DNA of 64,000 nt from Anaerolineae bacterium (lineage in GTDB: Bacteria > Chloroflexota > Anaerolineae > Aggregatilineales > Phototrophicaceae). Positions 19,440 through 27,861 of this stretch are shown here, one piece after another. A model generated the notes under the pieces. That model was not told the DNA's origin. It saw only the letters and a program-made list of their open reading frames with translations, and did not search any database. Made by a program: the position numbers and the translations under genes. The DNA lies in assembly GCA_022821805.1 (NCBI GenBank), contig JAJECX010000042.1, positions 181,581 to 245,580 on the forward strand, read 5' to 3'. Position 1 is the first letter of the stretch, and every line of letters starts with the position of its first letter.

Positions 19440-20525
19440 ATGAGACAATACGATCACAAACGCCTGTTTCTGCCCGGTCCAGTTGAAGTGCGCCGGGAGA
19501 TCCTCGAAGCGCAAACCCAGTGGATGATCGGCCACCGAACGGCGGAATTCGCCGAACTCTTCGCGCGACTGCAAGGCAAGCTGAGGCGCGCCTTTTTCAC
19601 CGAGGGGCGCGTCGTCGTCAGCGGCTCATCGGGCAGCGGCTTATGGGAGGGCGCCATACGCTGTGGCGTACGTGATGATCGTAAAGTCTTGCATTTGACC
19701 GGCGGCGCCTTCAGCGAGCGCTGGGCTGATATCAGCCGCGCCAACGGCAAGCAAGTCGAAACGATTCAGGTGGATTGGGGCTGCGCGCATAGGCCGGAAA
19801 TGGTCGCCGACGCGCTGTCGAAAGCGAGATACGATGCCGTCTGCGCGGTGCATAACGAAACCAGCACCGGCGTCACCAATCCGATACGAGAAATCGGCGC
19901 GGCAGTCAAGCAGCATGAAGACACGCTCTTCTTTGTCGACACGGTCAGCGGCTTCCTCGGAACCGAGCTGCGGGTGGATGATTGGGGAATCGACATCGCC
20001 CTGACCTCGAGCCAGAAAGCCTTCGCCCTGCCACCGGGGATCGCCTTCGCCGCCGTCAGCGACCGCCTGCTGGAGCGAGCGAAATCCATACCACACCGCG
20101 GCTATTACTTTGATCTGCTGACGCTGGAGAAATCCCTGCTCAAAGACAACACACCGGCGACGCCGCCGATTGCGCTGATGTACGCGGCCGATGCGCAGAT
20201 GGACGCAATCTTGGTCGAAGGCATAGAGGCGCGCTGGGCGCGGCACCGGGAGATGCGCGATGCGACCCACAGATGGGCGCTGGAGCGCGGCTTCGGTTTA
20301 TACGCCCAGGAAGGCTATCGCAGCGACACCGTCACCACGGTGGAGAATACGCGCGGCATTGAAGTGAACGCGATGGGCGCCTTCATGGAAAACGAGGTCG
20401 GCTTCGCCATGGACAAGGGTTACGGCAAAATCAAGGGGACGACCTTCCGCCTGCCCCACATGGGCGATGTGACAATGGAAATGCTGCGCGAAGTGCTTGC
20501 CGGCATCGACGCCTTCATGGCGTAA
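19440..20525 (+). CDS. Class V aminotransferase (phosphoserine / serine-glyoxylate type)
   Basis: A 361-aa PLP enzyme of the AGXT/small-subunit hydrogenase-like family: N-terminus LFLPGPVEVR, substrate region GHRTAEF, and PLP lysine in SSQKAFALPPG near residue 195. GGAGGAG lies 9 nt before ATG 19440; the open frame extends upstream but that part carries no conserved sequence. It is followed 38 nt later by a phosphoglycerate dehydrogenase, so phosphoserine aminotransferase of the class V type is the best guess for its role. Confidence 0.82.
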   Translation: MRQYDHKRLFLPGPVEVRREILEAQTQWMIGHRTAEFAELFARLQGKLRRAFFTEGRVVVSGSSGSGLWEGAIRCGVRDDRKVLHLTGGAFSERWADISRANGKQVETIQVDWGCAHRPEMVADALSKARYDAVCAVHNETSTGVTNPIREIGAAVKQHEDTLFFVDTVSGFLGTELRVDDWGIDIALTSSQKAFALPPGIAFAAVSDRLLERAKSIPHRGYYFDLLTLEKSLLKDNTPATPPIALMYAADAQMDAILVEGIEARWARHREMRDATHRWALERGFGLYAQEGYRSDTVTTVENTRGIEVNAMGAFMENEVGFAMDKGYGKIKGTTFRLPHMGDVTMEMLREVLAGIDAFMA

Positions 20526-20535
20526 GTGTTAATCA

Positions 20536-20563
20536 TGTAGGGGCGAGACTTGTCTCGTCCGCA
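20536..20563. repeat. Hairpin repeat copy 1 (TGTAGGGGCG...TCCGCA)
   Basis: TGTAGGGGCGAGA, loop CTTG, TCTCGTCCGCA. Near-perfect 8-bp stem between the aminotransferase and phosphoglycerate dehydrogenase genes; its right end reaches the start of the latter. Confidence 0.75.
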
Positions 20564-21541
20564 ATGGCGGAGCGTGCCATGTTTAATGTACTCGTACCCG
20601 ACAATGTGCATCAAAATGCAATCGACATCCTCGAAGCAAGCGCGGGGATCAGCGTATCAGCGCCCGGCAAGATGGAGCGCGCCGACCTGCTGGAAGCGGT
20701 CGCCGACGCCCAAGGCTTGATCATCCGCAGCGGAGTCACAGCCGATGCCGAACTGTTCGCTGTTGCGCCGCAATTGAAAGCGATCGCGCGCGCCGGCGTC
20801 GGCGTGGACAATGTCGATCTGGCAGCGGCGACTGCGCAGGGGACCGTAGTGATGAACACGCCCGGCGGCAACACCATTTCGACTGCCGAGCACACCTTAG
20901 GCTTGATGATCGCGCTCTCGCGGCATATCGCGCCGGGGCATCAGTCGCTGGCGGAAGGGCGCTGGGAGCGCAAAGCTTTCACCGGCGTCGAGCTCAAGGG
21001 CAAGACGCTCGGCATCATCGGCTTGGGGCGCATCGGGCAGGCCATCGCAACGCGCGCGCAAGCCTTCGAGATGACCGTCATCGCACATGATCCTTATCTT
21101 CCGCCCGCCGTCGCTGACGCGATTAACGTCCCGCTGCTTGCGCTTGACGAGGTTTTCGCCCGCTCTGACTTCCTGACGCTGCACGCCATGATCACCGACG
21201 AAACGCGCGGCATGATCAAGGCCGATACCATCGCGACGATGAAAGAGGGCGTCCGCATCATCAATGCGGCGCGCGGCGCGCTGATCCATTCTGCCGACTT
21301 GGCGGCGGCGCTGAAGAGCGGCAAAGTGGCAGGCGCCGCGCTTGATGTCTATGAGCAAGAGCCGCCGCCAGCCGATCATCCGCTGATCGGGCTGCCGAAT
21401 GTCTTGCATACCCCCCATCTGGCAGCGAGCACATCGGACGCGCAGATTACGGTCGCGGTCGAGGCGGCGCAGTTGATCGTCAATTTCTTGCTGGGGGGGA
21501 AGGCGGCGAATGTGTGTAATCCGGCGGTAATTTCGAGCTAG
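20564..21541 (+). CDS. serA: D-3-phosphoglycerate dehydrogenase (catalytic form without ACT domain)
   Basis: A 325-aa D-2-hydroxyacid dehydrogenase. The NAD-binding GLGRIG is near residue 150, catalytic Arg in NAARGAL, Glu in ALDVYEQEPP and His in LHTPHLAAST. It is short compared with 400-530-aa SerA proteins because the regulatory C-terminal domains are missing. The neighbouring aminotransferase supports serine biosynthesis; another 2-hydroxyacid substrate remains possible. ATG at 20564 abuts hairpin copy 1, and a second ATG at 20579 (MFNVLVPD) may be the real start. Confidence 0.84.
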   Translation: MAERAMFNVLVPDNVHQNAIDILEASAGISVSAPGKMERADLLEAVADAQGLIIRSGVTADAELFAVAPQLKAIARAGVGVDNVDLAAATAQGTVVMNTPGGNTISTAEHTLGLMIALSRHIAPGHQSLAEGRWERKAFTGVELKGKTLGIIGLGRIGQAIATRAQAFEMTVIAHDPYLPPAVADAINVPLLALDEVFARSDFLTLHAMITDETRGMIKADTIATMKEGVRIINAARGALIHSADLAAALKSGKVAGAALDVYEQEPPPADHPLIGLPNVLHTPHLAASTSDAQITVAVEAAQLIVNFLLGGKAANVCNPAVISS

Positions 21542-22110
21542 GTCACCTCGAAAGCAATACCAAGATACACTTGGTCGAGCGACAATTCACAGTCTAGCAT
21601 CGCCAGCGATATCACATCATTCAACTCGGTATAAATCTGCCGCCGCCAGCCGGAATCGCCTCGCGTATACAACTCTACGCAAACTCGGCGCTGGTCAACA
21701 ATGAGATAAGCTTCGATAGTCGGCACATCGTAATAGTGCCCAAGTTTTTCCAGTCGGTCACGATCTTCGCTGGAAGGCGATGTCACTTCGACGACGAAGA
21801 CCGGATTCATCAAGTTGTATTCGCTGGGGTCGGCAAAATCGGATGTGCCGCGCACAAGTGTAAGGTCGGGATAAACATAGCGCGTCGAGCTTACTTGCAG
21901 ACGTAGTTCGGAAGTGTGCATGGTGTAGCGGGATCGGTCAAGTGCAGCGACGAAGAGATAGATTAGATTCGTCGTGATTAGACTGTGCTTGTTGCTTACT
22001 CCAGGCATCTCGATGACGACTCCATCAATGTATTCGTGTTTGCGCTCCTGCTTCAATTCCCATTCGAGATAGTCTTCGACAGTCATGACGGGAGGCCGAT
22101 TGATTGCCAT
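21538..22110 (-). CDS. Uma2 family (DUF820) putative endonuclease
   Basis: A 190-aa PD-(D/E)XK-fold protein: TVEDYLEWE start, YPDLTLVRG and VFVVEVTSPSSEDRD carry the fold's acidic residues and ending lysine-like core. The ATG at 22110 follows GAGAGGAG; the longer open frame up to 22221 is not conserved. Uma2 genes are abundant in Cyanobacteria and Chloroflexota, function unknown. Its stop overlaps that of serA in convergent orientation. Confidence 0.85.
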   Translation of the reverse strand: MAINRPPVMTVEDYLEWELKQERKHEYIDGVVIEMPGVSNKHSLITTNLIYLFVAALDRSRYTMHTSELRLQVSSTRYVYPDLTLVRGTSDFADPSEYNLMNPVFVVEVTSPSSEDRDRLEKLGHYYDVPTIEAYLIVDQRRVCVELYTRGDSGWRRQIYTELNDVISLAMLDCELSLDQVYLGIAFEVT

Positions 22111-22175
22111 GTCCAAGCTCCTCTCTGCTTCATTGCCATTATAGTCCGCGACATGCGAAATTTCATCAACGTAGT

Positions 22176-23381
22176 TCAAGGCCGCGCCGGGCTGCCATCG
22201 GGCAGGCGCGCCTGCGTCCACTCCTCGACGATGTCCTGGCAGGGATATTTCGCCGCCAGTTCCTCGTTAATGTCGATGCCCAGCCCCGGCTGCTCATTGG
22301 GATAGAGATAGCCGTCCTCGATGACTGGCAAACCCGGAAAGATCTCGTAATCCAGTTCAGACGGGCGATACCATTCCTGCACCCCGAAATTGGGATGCCA
22401 GAGGTCAAGATTTAAGTTTGCGGCGTGCCCGACCGGCGATGTGTCGCTGGGCCCGTGCCAAGCGGTGCGGACGCCATACATATCAGCGAAGATGGCGACA
22501 TCGCGCGCCGGCGTGATCCCGCCCATTTGGCTGATGTGCATGCGGATGAAGTCGATCAGCCGCTCCTGAATCAGCAGCCGCCACTCATGCGGATTGTTAA
22601 AAAGCTCGCCCATCGCCAGCGGCGTCGCGCACTGGCTCCGTATTTGGCGGAACCAGTGGATGTCTTCGGGCGCCAGCGCGTCTTCGAGGAAGAAGAGCTT
22701 GAATTGCTCAACATCTTTGGCGAATTCGACCGCGTGAATGGGTACGAGCCGCTCATGGATATCATGCAAGAGCTCGACTTCATTGCCGACTTGCTCGCGG
22801 ACATAGGCGATCATTTCGAGCATCTGGCGGCAATAATCGCGCGGGTCGAAGTAGGCGCCAGACGGCGCCTGCTTTGGCTTGACCATCGGGCTTCCCTGAC
22901 CGCCATAACCGCCCATCTGCACGCGGATGAAACGAAAGCCTTGCTCCATATAGGCGCACACATTGTCGGCAACTTCTTCCTTGCTGCCGCCATCGGCGTG
23001 TACATAGACGTGCGCCGCCTCGCGCGATTTGCCACCCAGTAGATCACAGACCGACATACCGGCGCGCTTGCCTTTGATATCCCATAGCGCCTGATCCACG
23101 CCGGAGATGGCGTTATTGAGCACGGGACCGTTGCGCCAATAGCCATGCGCCATCGACATATTCCAGATTTCCTGGATGCGGTCGACATCGCGCCCGAGCA
23201 GGAAGGGTTTCAGGTGGCGCTCGATGGCGGTCGCCACAGCGAAGATGCGCTGAGTAAAGGTGGCGCAGCCCAAGCCGTAAAGTCCCGGCTCGGAGGTGAT
23301 GACCTTGACGATGCACAGGCGCGATTTGCCTGGTTGGGTCAGGATGACTTTGATGTCTTCGATCGTAACGGGTTGTGGCAT
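22176..23381 (-). CDS. Mandelate racemase/enolase superfamily sugar-acid dehydratase (ManD/RspA-like)
   Basis: A 401-aa enolase-superfamily enzyme. Metal ligands and acid/base residues are visible in order: LLHDIHERL (Asp and His), FLEDAL (Glu) and AMGELFNN (Glu). The C-terminal AWHGPSDTSPVGHAANLNLDLW block is characteristic of D-mannonate dehydratase/starvation-sensing RspA proteins. It probably dehydrates a hexonate such as D-mannonate. ATG 23381 is preceded by GGAG. It stands alone, so the substrate cannot be narrowed. Confidence 0.86.
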   Translation of the reverse strand: MPQPVTIEDIKVILTQPGKSRLCIVKVITSEPGLYGLGCATFTQRIFAVATAIERHLKPFLLGRDVDRIQEIWNMSMAHGYWRNGPVLNNAISGVDQALWDIKGKRAGMSVCDLLGGKSREAAHVYVHADGGSKEEVADNVCAYMEQGFRFIRVQMGGYGGQGSPMVKPKQAPSGAYFDPRDYCRQMLEMIAYVREQVGNEVELLHDIHERLVPIHAVEFAKDVEQFKLFFLEDALAPEDIHWFRQIRSQCATPLAMGELFNNPHEWRLLIQERLIDFIRMHISQMGGITPARDVAIFADMYGVRTAWHGPSDTSPVGHAANLNLDLWHPNFGVQEWYRPSELDYEIFPGLPVIEDGYLYPNEQPGLGIDINEELAAKYPCQDIVEEWTQARLPDGSPARP

Positions 23382-23747
23382 GATATTTCTCCGTCGACTG
23401 GTGCGACAGCATACTTGAATTAATCCGCTGATTGTAACCTTCCTCAGACCAGCAGGCGCCAATTGCGCGATCGGCGCAAATGGCACTGGCCGGCGCGCAA
23501 ATGATGGATCCGAGCAATAGCAGGCGTTTCAGGCGATTCGCGAGTCAGATTTGCGTTTGCGCGCCGATGCGTTTTTTGCGCAAACGTACTGATAAAGCGG
23601 CCGGGGACTTACCAGCGCGTTTTGCTCTGAAGACACGATAGCACGGCTTAGCGCAAAGGGGCGACCGCATGATTACGAATTACGCTTTGCCGAAATTCGC
23701 TCCTCAAAAATGGCAGAGAGACACTCGCATTCGTGGCCGGGATGGCA
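23382..23747. other. Gene-free stretch with an inverted repeat
   Basis: 366 nt without a credible gene. The only structure I see is an inverted repeat at 23554-23586, CGTTTGCGC and GCGCAAACG (9 bp, perfect) around a 15-nt centre that includes a T-run, possibly a terminator or operator. The upstream part should hold the promoter of the enolase-family gene. Confidence 0.45.
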
Positions 23748-23888
23748 TCACAACCCCCGCATCGCGCGGCACGGTTTGTAGCCATAGAGCGGTAAGTAGA
23801 GGTAGATAAGACCAAACGAGGCGTCTGGCAAGGCGGCGCTCTCGTTCAGCACATCCAGGCAGTCGGCGGAGAAGAGTGTGCGGTTCAC
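23748..23888 (-). pseudogene. 5' fragment of a DNA adenine/cytosine methyltransferase
   Basis: From GTG 23888 the frame reads NRTLFSADCLDVLNESAALP, then DASFGLIYL, the exact opening of N6/N4 DNA methyltransferases, where IYLDPPF should follow. Here it reads IYLYLPLYG and stops 13 codons later. The catalytic DPPF motif is destroyed and the remaining several hundred residues are missing, so this is a decayed relic. Confidence 0.55.
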
Positions 23889-23915
23889 GGGAATTGCCTG
23901 GTATCGCTGCTACGC

Positions 23916-24113
23916 TTACCGAAGGATGGTATACAGGAAACCAGCCAATGCAAGCTGGCTTGCTATCATCCACATCACTATGAGGCGGGTGTGCCGCTCA
24001 AGGTCGGCTTTGGTGGCAAAGTGCTGCAATATGCTTTCTACCTGAGTTTCCACCTTCGTTAGCCGTTCCCTGATTGCCGGCTCATTGCCGATTGTGTTCT
24101 GCTGACTCGCCAT
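23916..24113 (-). CDS. Small coiled-coil membrane protein
   Basis: 65 aa: an N-terminal heptad-like segment (RLTKVETQVESILQHFATKA), a charged hinge and one transmembrane helix (LIVMWMIASQLALAGFLYTIL) near the C-terminus. The layout resembles DUF1640-like and phage haemolysin-like small proteins that form oligomers at the membrane. Function unknown. It lies between the methyltransferase relic and the FAH gene. Confidence 0.6.
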   Translation of the reverse strand: MASQQNTIGNEPAIRERLTKVETQVESILQHFATKADLERHTRLIVMWMIASQLALAGFLYTILR

Positions 24114-24143
24114 GACAGTTATCCCTACATGAATGCCAACTCA

Positions 24144-24956
24144 TTATACCACACGGCAGCGATTGGTCAATTTGCCGATGCCCTCGATCTCCACGCTGAC
24201 GACACTGCCATCGCCCAGGAATTGCGGCGGCTTCTGCGCCTTGCCGACGCCGGAGGGCGTACCCGTCAAGATGATGTCGCCCGGACTCAGCGTGAAGGCG
24301 CGCGATAGATGCGCAATCAGGAAGGGCACATCAAAGATCATGTCGGCGGTCGAGCCATTCTGCTTCTCGACGCCGTCCACTTTCGTCACGATGCCGAGGC
24401 GCTGCGGGTCGGGCATCTCATCGGCGGTGACGACAAATGGACCGAGCGGGCAAAAGGTGTCGAGTCCCTTCGCCCGCGTCCACTGCTTGTCGCGCTGCTG
24501 TAAATCTCGCGCCGAGACGTCGTTGGCGATCGTATAACCGAAGACATAATCCAGCGCCTCATCTTGCGAGACCTTGCGCGCCGTCTTGCCAATGATGACC
24601 GCCAACTCGCCTTCCCAGTCGACTTGCGTCGTCAAATCGGTTTCCCATTCGATCACATCGCCATCTCCGATTACCGCGCTCGGCATAACCGCGAAGACCA
24701 ACGGCTCGGTCGGCGCCTCGTTGCCTAGCTCGCGCGCATGCTCGGCGTAGTTGCGGCCAATCGCGAGGATTTTGCCTGGCAGCAGCGGCGGCAGAATACG
24801 CGCCTCAGCCAGATTGTCGAGTATGCCGGTCTCCACAAAGGCTGTATCCGCGCCCATCAGCTCGGCCATGCTTGAGATTCCAAGTCGCATGATTTCGTCG
24901 CCAACCAGAACGCCGACATAACGTTCGTCGCCTATGGCATATCGCAGCAGTTTCAT
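24144..24956 (-). CDS. Fumarylacetoacetate hydrolase family protein
   Basis: A 270-aa FAH-fold enzyme. The metal-binding blocks are GRNYAEHARE, VDWEGELAVIIGK and NDVSARDLQ, and the C-terminal GDIILTGTPSGVG is diagnostic. Family reactions include C-C hydrolysis of acylpyruvates, decarboxylation and isomerisation in aromatic or sugar-acid breakdown. No pathway neighbours identify the substrate. Confidence 0.9.
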   Translation of the reverse strand: MKLLRYAIGDERYVGVLVGDEIMRLGISSMAELMGADTAFVETGILDNLAEARILPPLLPGKILAIGRNYAEHARELGNEAPTEPLVFAVMPSAVIGDGDVIEWETDLTTQVDWEGELAVIIGKTARKVSQDEALDYVFGYTIANDVSARDLQQRDKQWTRAKGLDTFCPLGPFVVTADEMPDPQRLGIVTKVDGVEKQNGSTADMIFDVPFLIAHLSRAFTLSPGDIILTGTPSGVGKAQKPPQFLGDGSVVSVEIEGIGKLTNRCRVV

Positions 24957-25134
24957 TGTTCTGTCGTCCCCGATTCAATTCTTCGCAGGTTATTCTATGT
25001 GATTCGATGCGCATTAGCCACAGCCCCGGCGGCGAAGCTGCTGATCAACTGTCCGCTGACCACGCGAGCGGCGGCGCTGATACGATAAAGCCCCGCTGGA
25101 AGGCGAGGCTGGTGAAGATGCCCAACGTTTGGGC

Positions 25135-25476
25135 TTAGACCTTGCAGACCCGCGCTTGGATGAGTATGCCGACGGGGGCCCGAATCTCGACTGTGACCGC
25201 TTTCGGCGTATGCCAGGCGCTGCCGATATGGCGCTCAGCCAAGTCATAGTGGACGTGAATGATATCCGCGACGCGGTTCTCCTGCGCCGCGATATCCCAG
25301 TAGTACATATAGGTGGCGGTCACTTTGCCAATGCCGCTAGCATTCGCGGTACAACTGCCGATGTTATAGCCTTGATAGAATATCGGCGCTTTATCGGCGC
25401 GCTCCGCGGCCATGGCCGGCAGGGATAGCGCGGCAAACAGAACGGCCATGAGCCACATGCGAGCAACCTGCTTCAT
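25135..25476 (-). CDS. Secreted small protein, tandem copy A
   Basis: 113 aa with a signal peptide (KQVARMWLMAVLFAALSLPA, cleavage after AMA) and a mature part of about 90 residues, probably beta-rich. Two cysteines, in IGSCTAN and at the C-terminal RVCKV, are kept in both copies and could pair. ATG 25476 follows GGAGG; the longer open frame is the duplicated upstream region. No family recognised. Its 5' half and upstream DNA are almost identical to copy B, whereas the C-terminal 50 residues (after WDIAA) differ strongly. Confidence 0.78.
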   Translation of the reverse strand: MKQVARMWLMAVLFAALSLPAMAAERADKAPIFYQGYNIGSCTANASGIGKVTATYMYYWDIAAQENRVADIIHVHYDLAERHIGSAWHTPKAVTVEIRAPVGILIQARVCKV

Positions 25477-26050
25477 CGTAAACCTCCGTGACGCTAAATT
25501 GGCAAGAAAGGCATATACACTGAACGGCGATGCCATCCTCAAATGAATAGCGAGAGAGGCTGAGGCAGAGCGGGTGAAAGACATCAGCCCCGCCGGATTG
25601 ACGAGGCTGCTGACTTAACGAGCGAGACAGACTTAGACCTTGCAGGTCCTTGTCGAGATGAGAAGGCCTAAGCGAGCGCTAATTTTGACCGTCACCGAAT
25701 TCCGCGCTTTGTGGGCGCTACCGTAATATCCCGCTTGCAGATCGCTGTTGACAAACATGATTTCAGCGACCCGGTTCTCTTCCGCCGCGATATCCCAGTA
25801 GTACATATAGGTGGCGGTCACTTTGCCAATGCCGCCAGCATTCGCGGTACAACTGCCGATGTTATAGCCTTGATAGAATATCGGCGCTTTATCGGCGCGC
25901 TCCGCGGCCATGGCCGGCAGGGATAGCGCGGCAAACAGAACGGCGATGAGCCACATGCGAGCAACCTGCTTCATCGTAAACCTCCGTGACGCTAAATTGG
26001 CAAGAAAGGCATATACACTGAACGGCGATGCCATCCTCAAATGAATAGCG
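25272..26050. repeat. Direct tandem duplication, offset 498 nt
   Basis: Bases 25272-25552 and 25770-26050 are nearly identical (I count about two to three differences). They cover the promoter/leader and the first half of each secreted-protein gene. Homology at base level stops sharply inside the genes, at the codons after YYWDIAA. Confidence 0.85.
25633..25974 (-). CDS. Secreted small protein, tandem copy B
   Basis: 113 aa, same signal peptide (one change, LMA to LIA) and same first 45 mature residues as copy A, then a diverged second half (NRVAEIMFVNSDLQAGYYGS versus NRVADIIHVHYDLAERHIGS) that rejoins at the terminal CKV. The two conserved cysteines are retained. ATG 25974 with GGAGG upstream. 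Because it lies upstream of copy A on the same strand and both carry the same leader, each may have its own promoter. Function unknown. Confidence 0.78.
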   Translation of the reverse strand: MKQVARMWLIAVLFAALSLPAMAAERADKAPIFYQGYNIGSCTANAGGIGKVTATYMYYWDIAAEENRVAEIMFVNSDLQAGYYGSAHKARNSVTVKISARLGLLISTRTCKV

Positions 26051-26184
26051 AGATACTTTATTTGCGCGGATCCGCCGAAAACTGATGCTTTGCGCAACGC
26101 TTTCCCAATGAATGCGCTGACCGCGAAAGGCATAATCTGCTAGAATTTGCGGAGCGGGAGTACCAAGGCGGAGATTGTATTTGA

Positions 26185-26742
26185 ATGAGACTGGCATGTC
26201 TGTTGATGGCAATCATGCTGCTCGCGGCCTGCGGCGACACCGGCAACGAAGCGGACGACGCCAAATCGGCACAGCGGCTGCTGCCGAATCTGGTTGACTT
26301 TTCGGCTTCCGATATCGACGCCACCGTTGATGGCGCCTTTGCCGCGGTTGGTGGCGCAGCGTTGATGGGCGGCCAATTCGGCCTCACCGCTGTCATCGCC
26401 AAAGCGGAACAGATTCTGCAATGCTTCCAGGATCGGGGCGCCTTGGCCGCGCGCTACTACCAGCAGAGCGACACATCGCTCACCTCGCCAAGAGTGGGCG
26501 CATCGCTGGTCATTAACCAGTCGCGCGTCAACCAGGAATTGGTGAACTGCGCCCTGGGCGGGCAAGAAGACGAGTCCAGCGCGCAGACCTTCAGCATTGA
26601 ACCCTGCGCCAGCGCCGGCACGTTTGCTTACGAAGGCGACACAATCAGCTACGTCTACGTCGGTTCGCACCCCGATGTCTGCGATGTCTTTCAGCTACAC
26701 TTCGACAATCTGGCGGAGACGCCCACCCCGACCTCAGAATGA
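26185..26742 (+). CDS. Hypothetical lipoprotein
   Basis: 185 aa with a lipoprotein signal (LACLLMAIMLLAAC; lipobox LAAC, lipid-modified Cys16), followed by an acidic linker. Four further cysteines (in LQCF, NCAL, EPCAS, DVCDVF) suggest two disulfides in the extracytoplasmic domain. No known family recognised. It precedes the GH172 gene by 33 nt and may be co-transcribed. Confidence 0.7.
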   Translation: MRLACLLMAIMLLAACGDTGNEADDAKSAQRLLPNLVDFSASDIDATVDGAFAAVGGAALMGGQFGLTAVIAKAEQILQCFQDRGALAARYYQQSDTSLTSPRVGASLVINQSRVNQELVNCALGGQEDESSAQTFSIEPCASAGTFAYEGDTISYVYVGSHPDVCDVFQLHFDNLAETPTPTSE

Positions 26743-26775
26743 GCGAGGGGCAAAATGAATGAGGAGAGGACTTCT

Positions 26776-27861
26776 ATGACCAGCTTCAACGGATTGGGCA
26801 TGCACTTGGGCAACTTGTCGCGTCTTTCCGACGCCAAGTCGCGCTCGATCAGCGCGGAGAATTTCGATGGCGCCAAAGGACGCGGCGGCATGGCGAATGA
26901 AGGCACCGGCAGCGTCCCGGCGCGCGACCTCGGTCATGGCTGGAAGGTATCGCCATCGGTGCGCATCGCTGCTGGCGAGACGTTCACCATCGCCGATATC
27001 GACGGTCCTGGCGCGATCCAGCAGATCTGGCTGACGCCAACCGGCAATTGGCGATACTCGATCCTGCGCATCTATTGGGATGGTAGCGAGCAGCCAGCGG
27101 TCGAATGCCCGGTGGGCGATTTCTTCGGCGTAGGCTGGGGCGAATACGCCCAGCTGACCTCGCTGCCGATCTGCGTCAATCCCGGCAGCGCCTTCAATTC
27201 GTACTGGGAGATGCCCTTCCGCGGTCATTGCCGCATCACCATGACGAATATCGCCGAAGAGGAAATGACACTCTACTACCAGGTCAATTACACGCTGACC
27301 GATGTGCCGGATGACGCCGCTTATTTTCACGCCCAGTTTCGGCGAGTCAATCCGCTGCCCTACAAAGATGTATACACCATCGTCGACGGCATCAAGGGAC
27401 GCGGGCATTATGTCGGCGCCTATATGGCATGGGGTTCAAACAATGGCGGCTGGTGGGGCGAGGGCGAAATCAAGTTTTATATGGATGGCGATGAGTACCC
27501 GACCATCTGCGGCACCGGCACCGAAGACTATTTTTGCGGCTCTTACAATTTCGATCCCAGCCCGCGGCACAACGAGGGTTATATCACATACACTACGCCC
27601 TACGCCGGCTTCCATCAGGTGATACGCCCCGACAATGATTACCGATCGCAACTCCGAATGGGCATGTACCGCTGGCATATCATGGACCCAATCCGCTTTG
27701 ACCAGGATCTGCGTGTTACGATGCAAGCGCTGGGATGGGGATACAACAGACGCTATCTGCCGCTGCAAGATGATATCGCTTCGGTGGCTTACTGGTACCA
27801 GACGCTGCCAACTGCGCCCTTCCCGCCGCTGCCCGATCGCGATCAGCTGATGATCATCTGA
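26776..27861 (+). CDS. DUF2961 / glycoside hydrolase family 172 protein
   Basis: A 361-aa protein with the DUF2961 blocks GPGAIQQIWLTP, CPVGDFFGVGWGEYAQ and GTGTEDYFCGSYNF, which include the acidic residues of the family active site. DUF2961 is now classed as GH172, with members acting on difructose anhydrides and alpha-fructo/arabinofuranosides. ATG 26776 follows GGAGAGG; an upstream ATG at 26755 only contains the ribosome binding site. No signal peptide, so the enzyme is cytoplasmic. Substrate not determined. Confidence 0.86.
   Translation: MTSFNGLGMHLGNLSRLSDAKSRSISAENFDGAKGRGGMANEGTGSVPARDLGHGWKVSPSVRIAAGETFTIADIDGPGAIQQIWLTPTGNWRYSILRIYWDGSEQPAVECPVGDFFGVGWGEYAQLTSLPICVNPGSAFNSYWEMPFRGHCRITMTNIAEEEMTLYYQVNYTLTDVPDDAAYFHAQFRRVNPLPYKDVYTIVDGIKGRGHYVGAYMAWGSNNGGWWGEGEIKFYMDGDEYPTICGTGTEDYFCGSYNFDPSPRHNEGYITYTTPYAGFHQVIRPDNDYRSQLRMGMYRWHIMDPIRFDQDLRVTMQALGWGYNRRYLPLQDDIASVAYWYQTLPTAPFPPLPDRDQLMII

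Noticed and set aside
23650..23670. Thirteenth hairpin repeat (AAAGGGGCGACCGCA)
   Set aside because: Only one arm is present; no pairing partner within 60 nt.
23704..23973. 89-codon minus-strand open frame
   Set aside because: It is a different frame from the methyltransferase relic, with no domain character and overlapping the small coiled-coil gene.
25633..26133. Longer start for secreted copy B giving 166 aa
   Set aside because: The extension lies in the duplicated non-coding leader; the ATG at 25974 with GGAGG begins a proper signal peptide.
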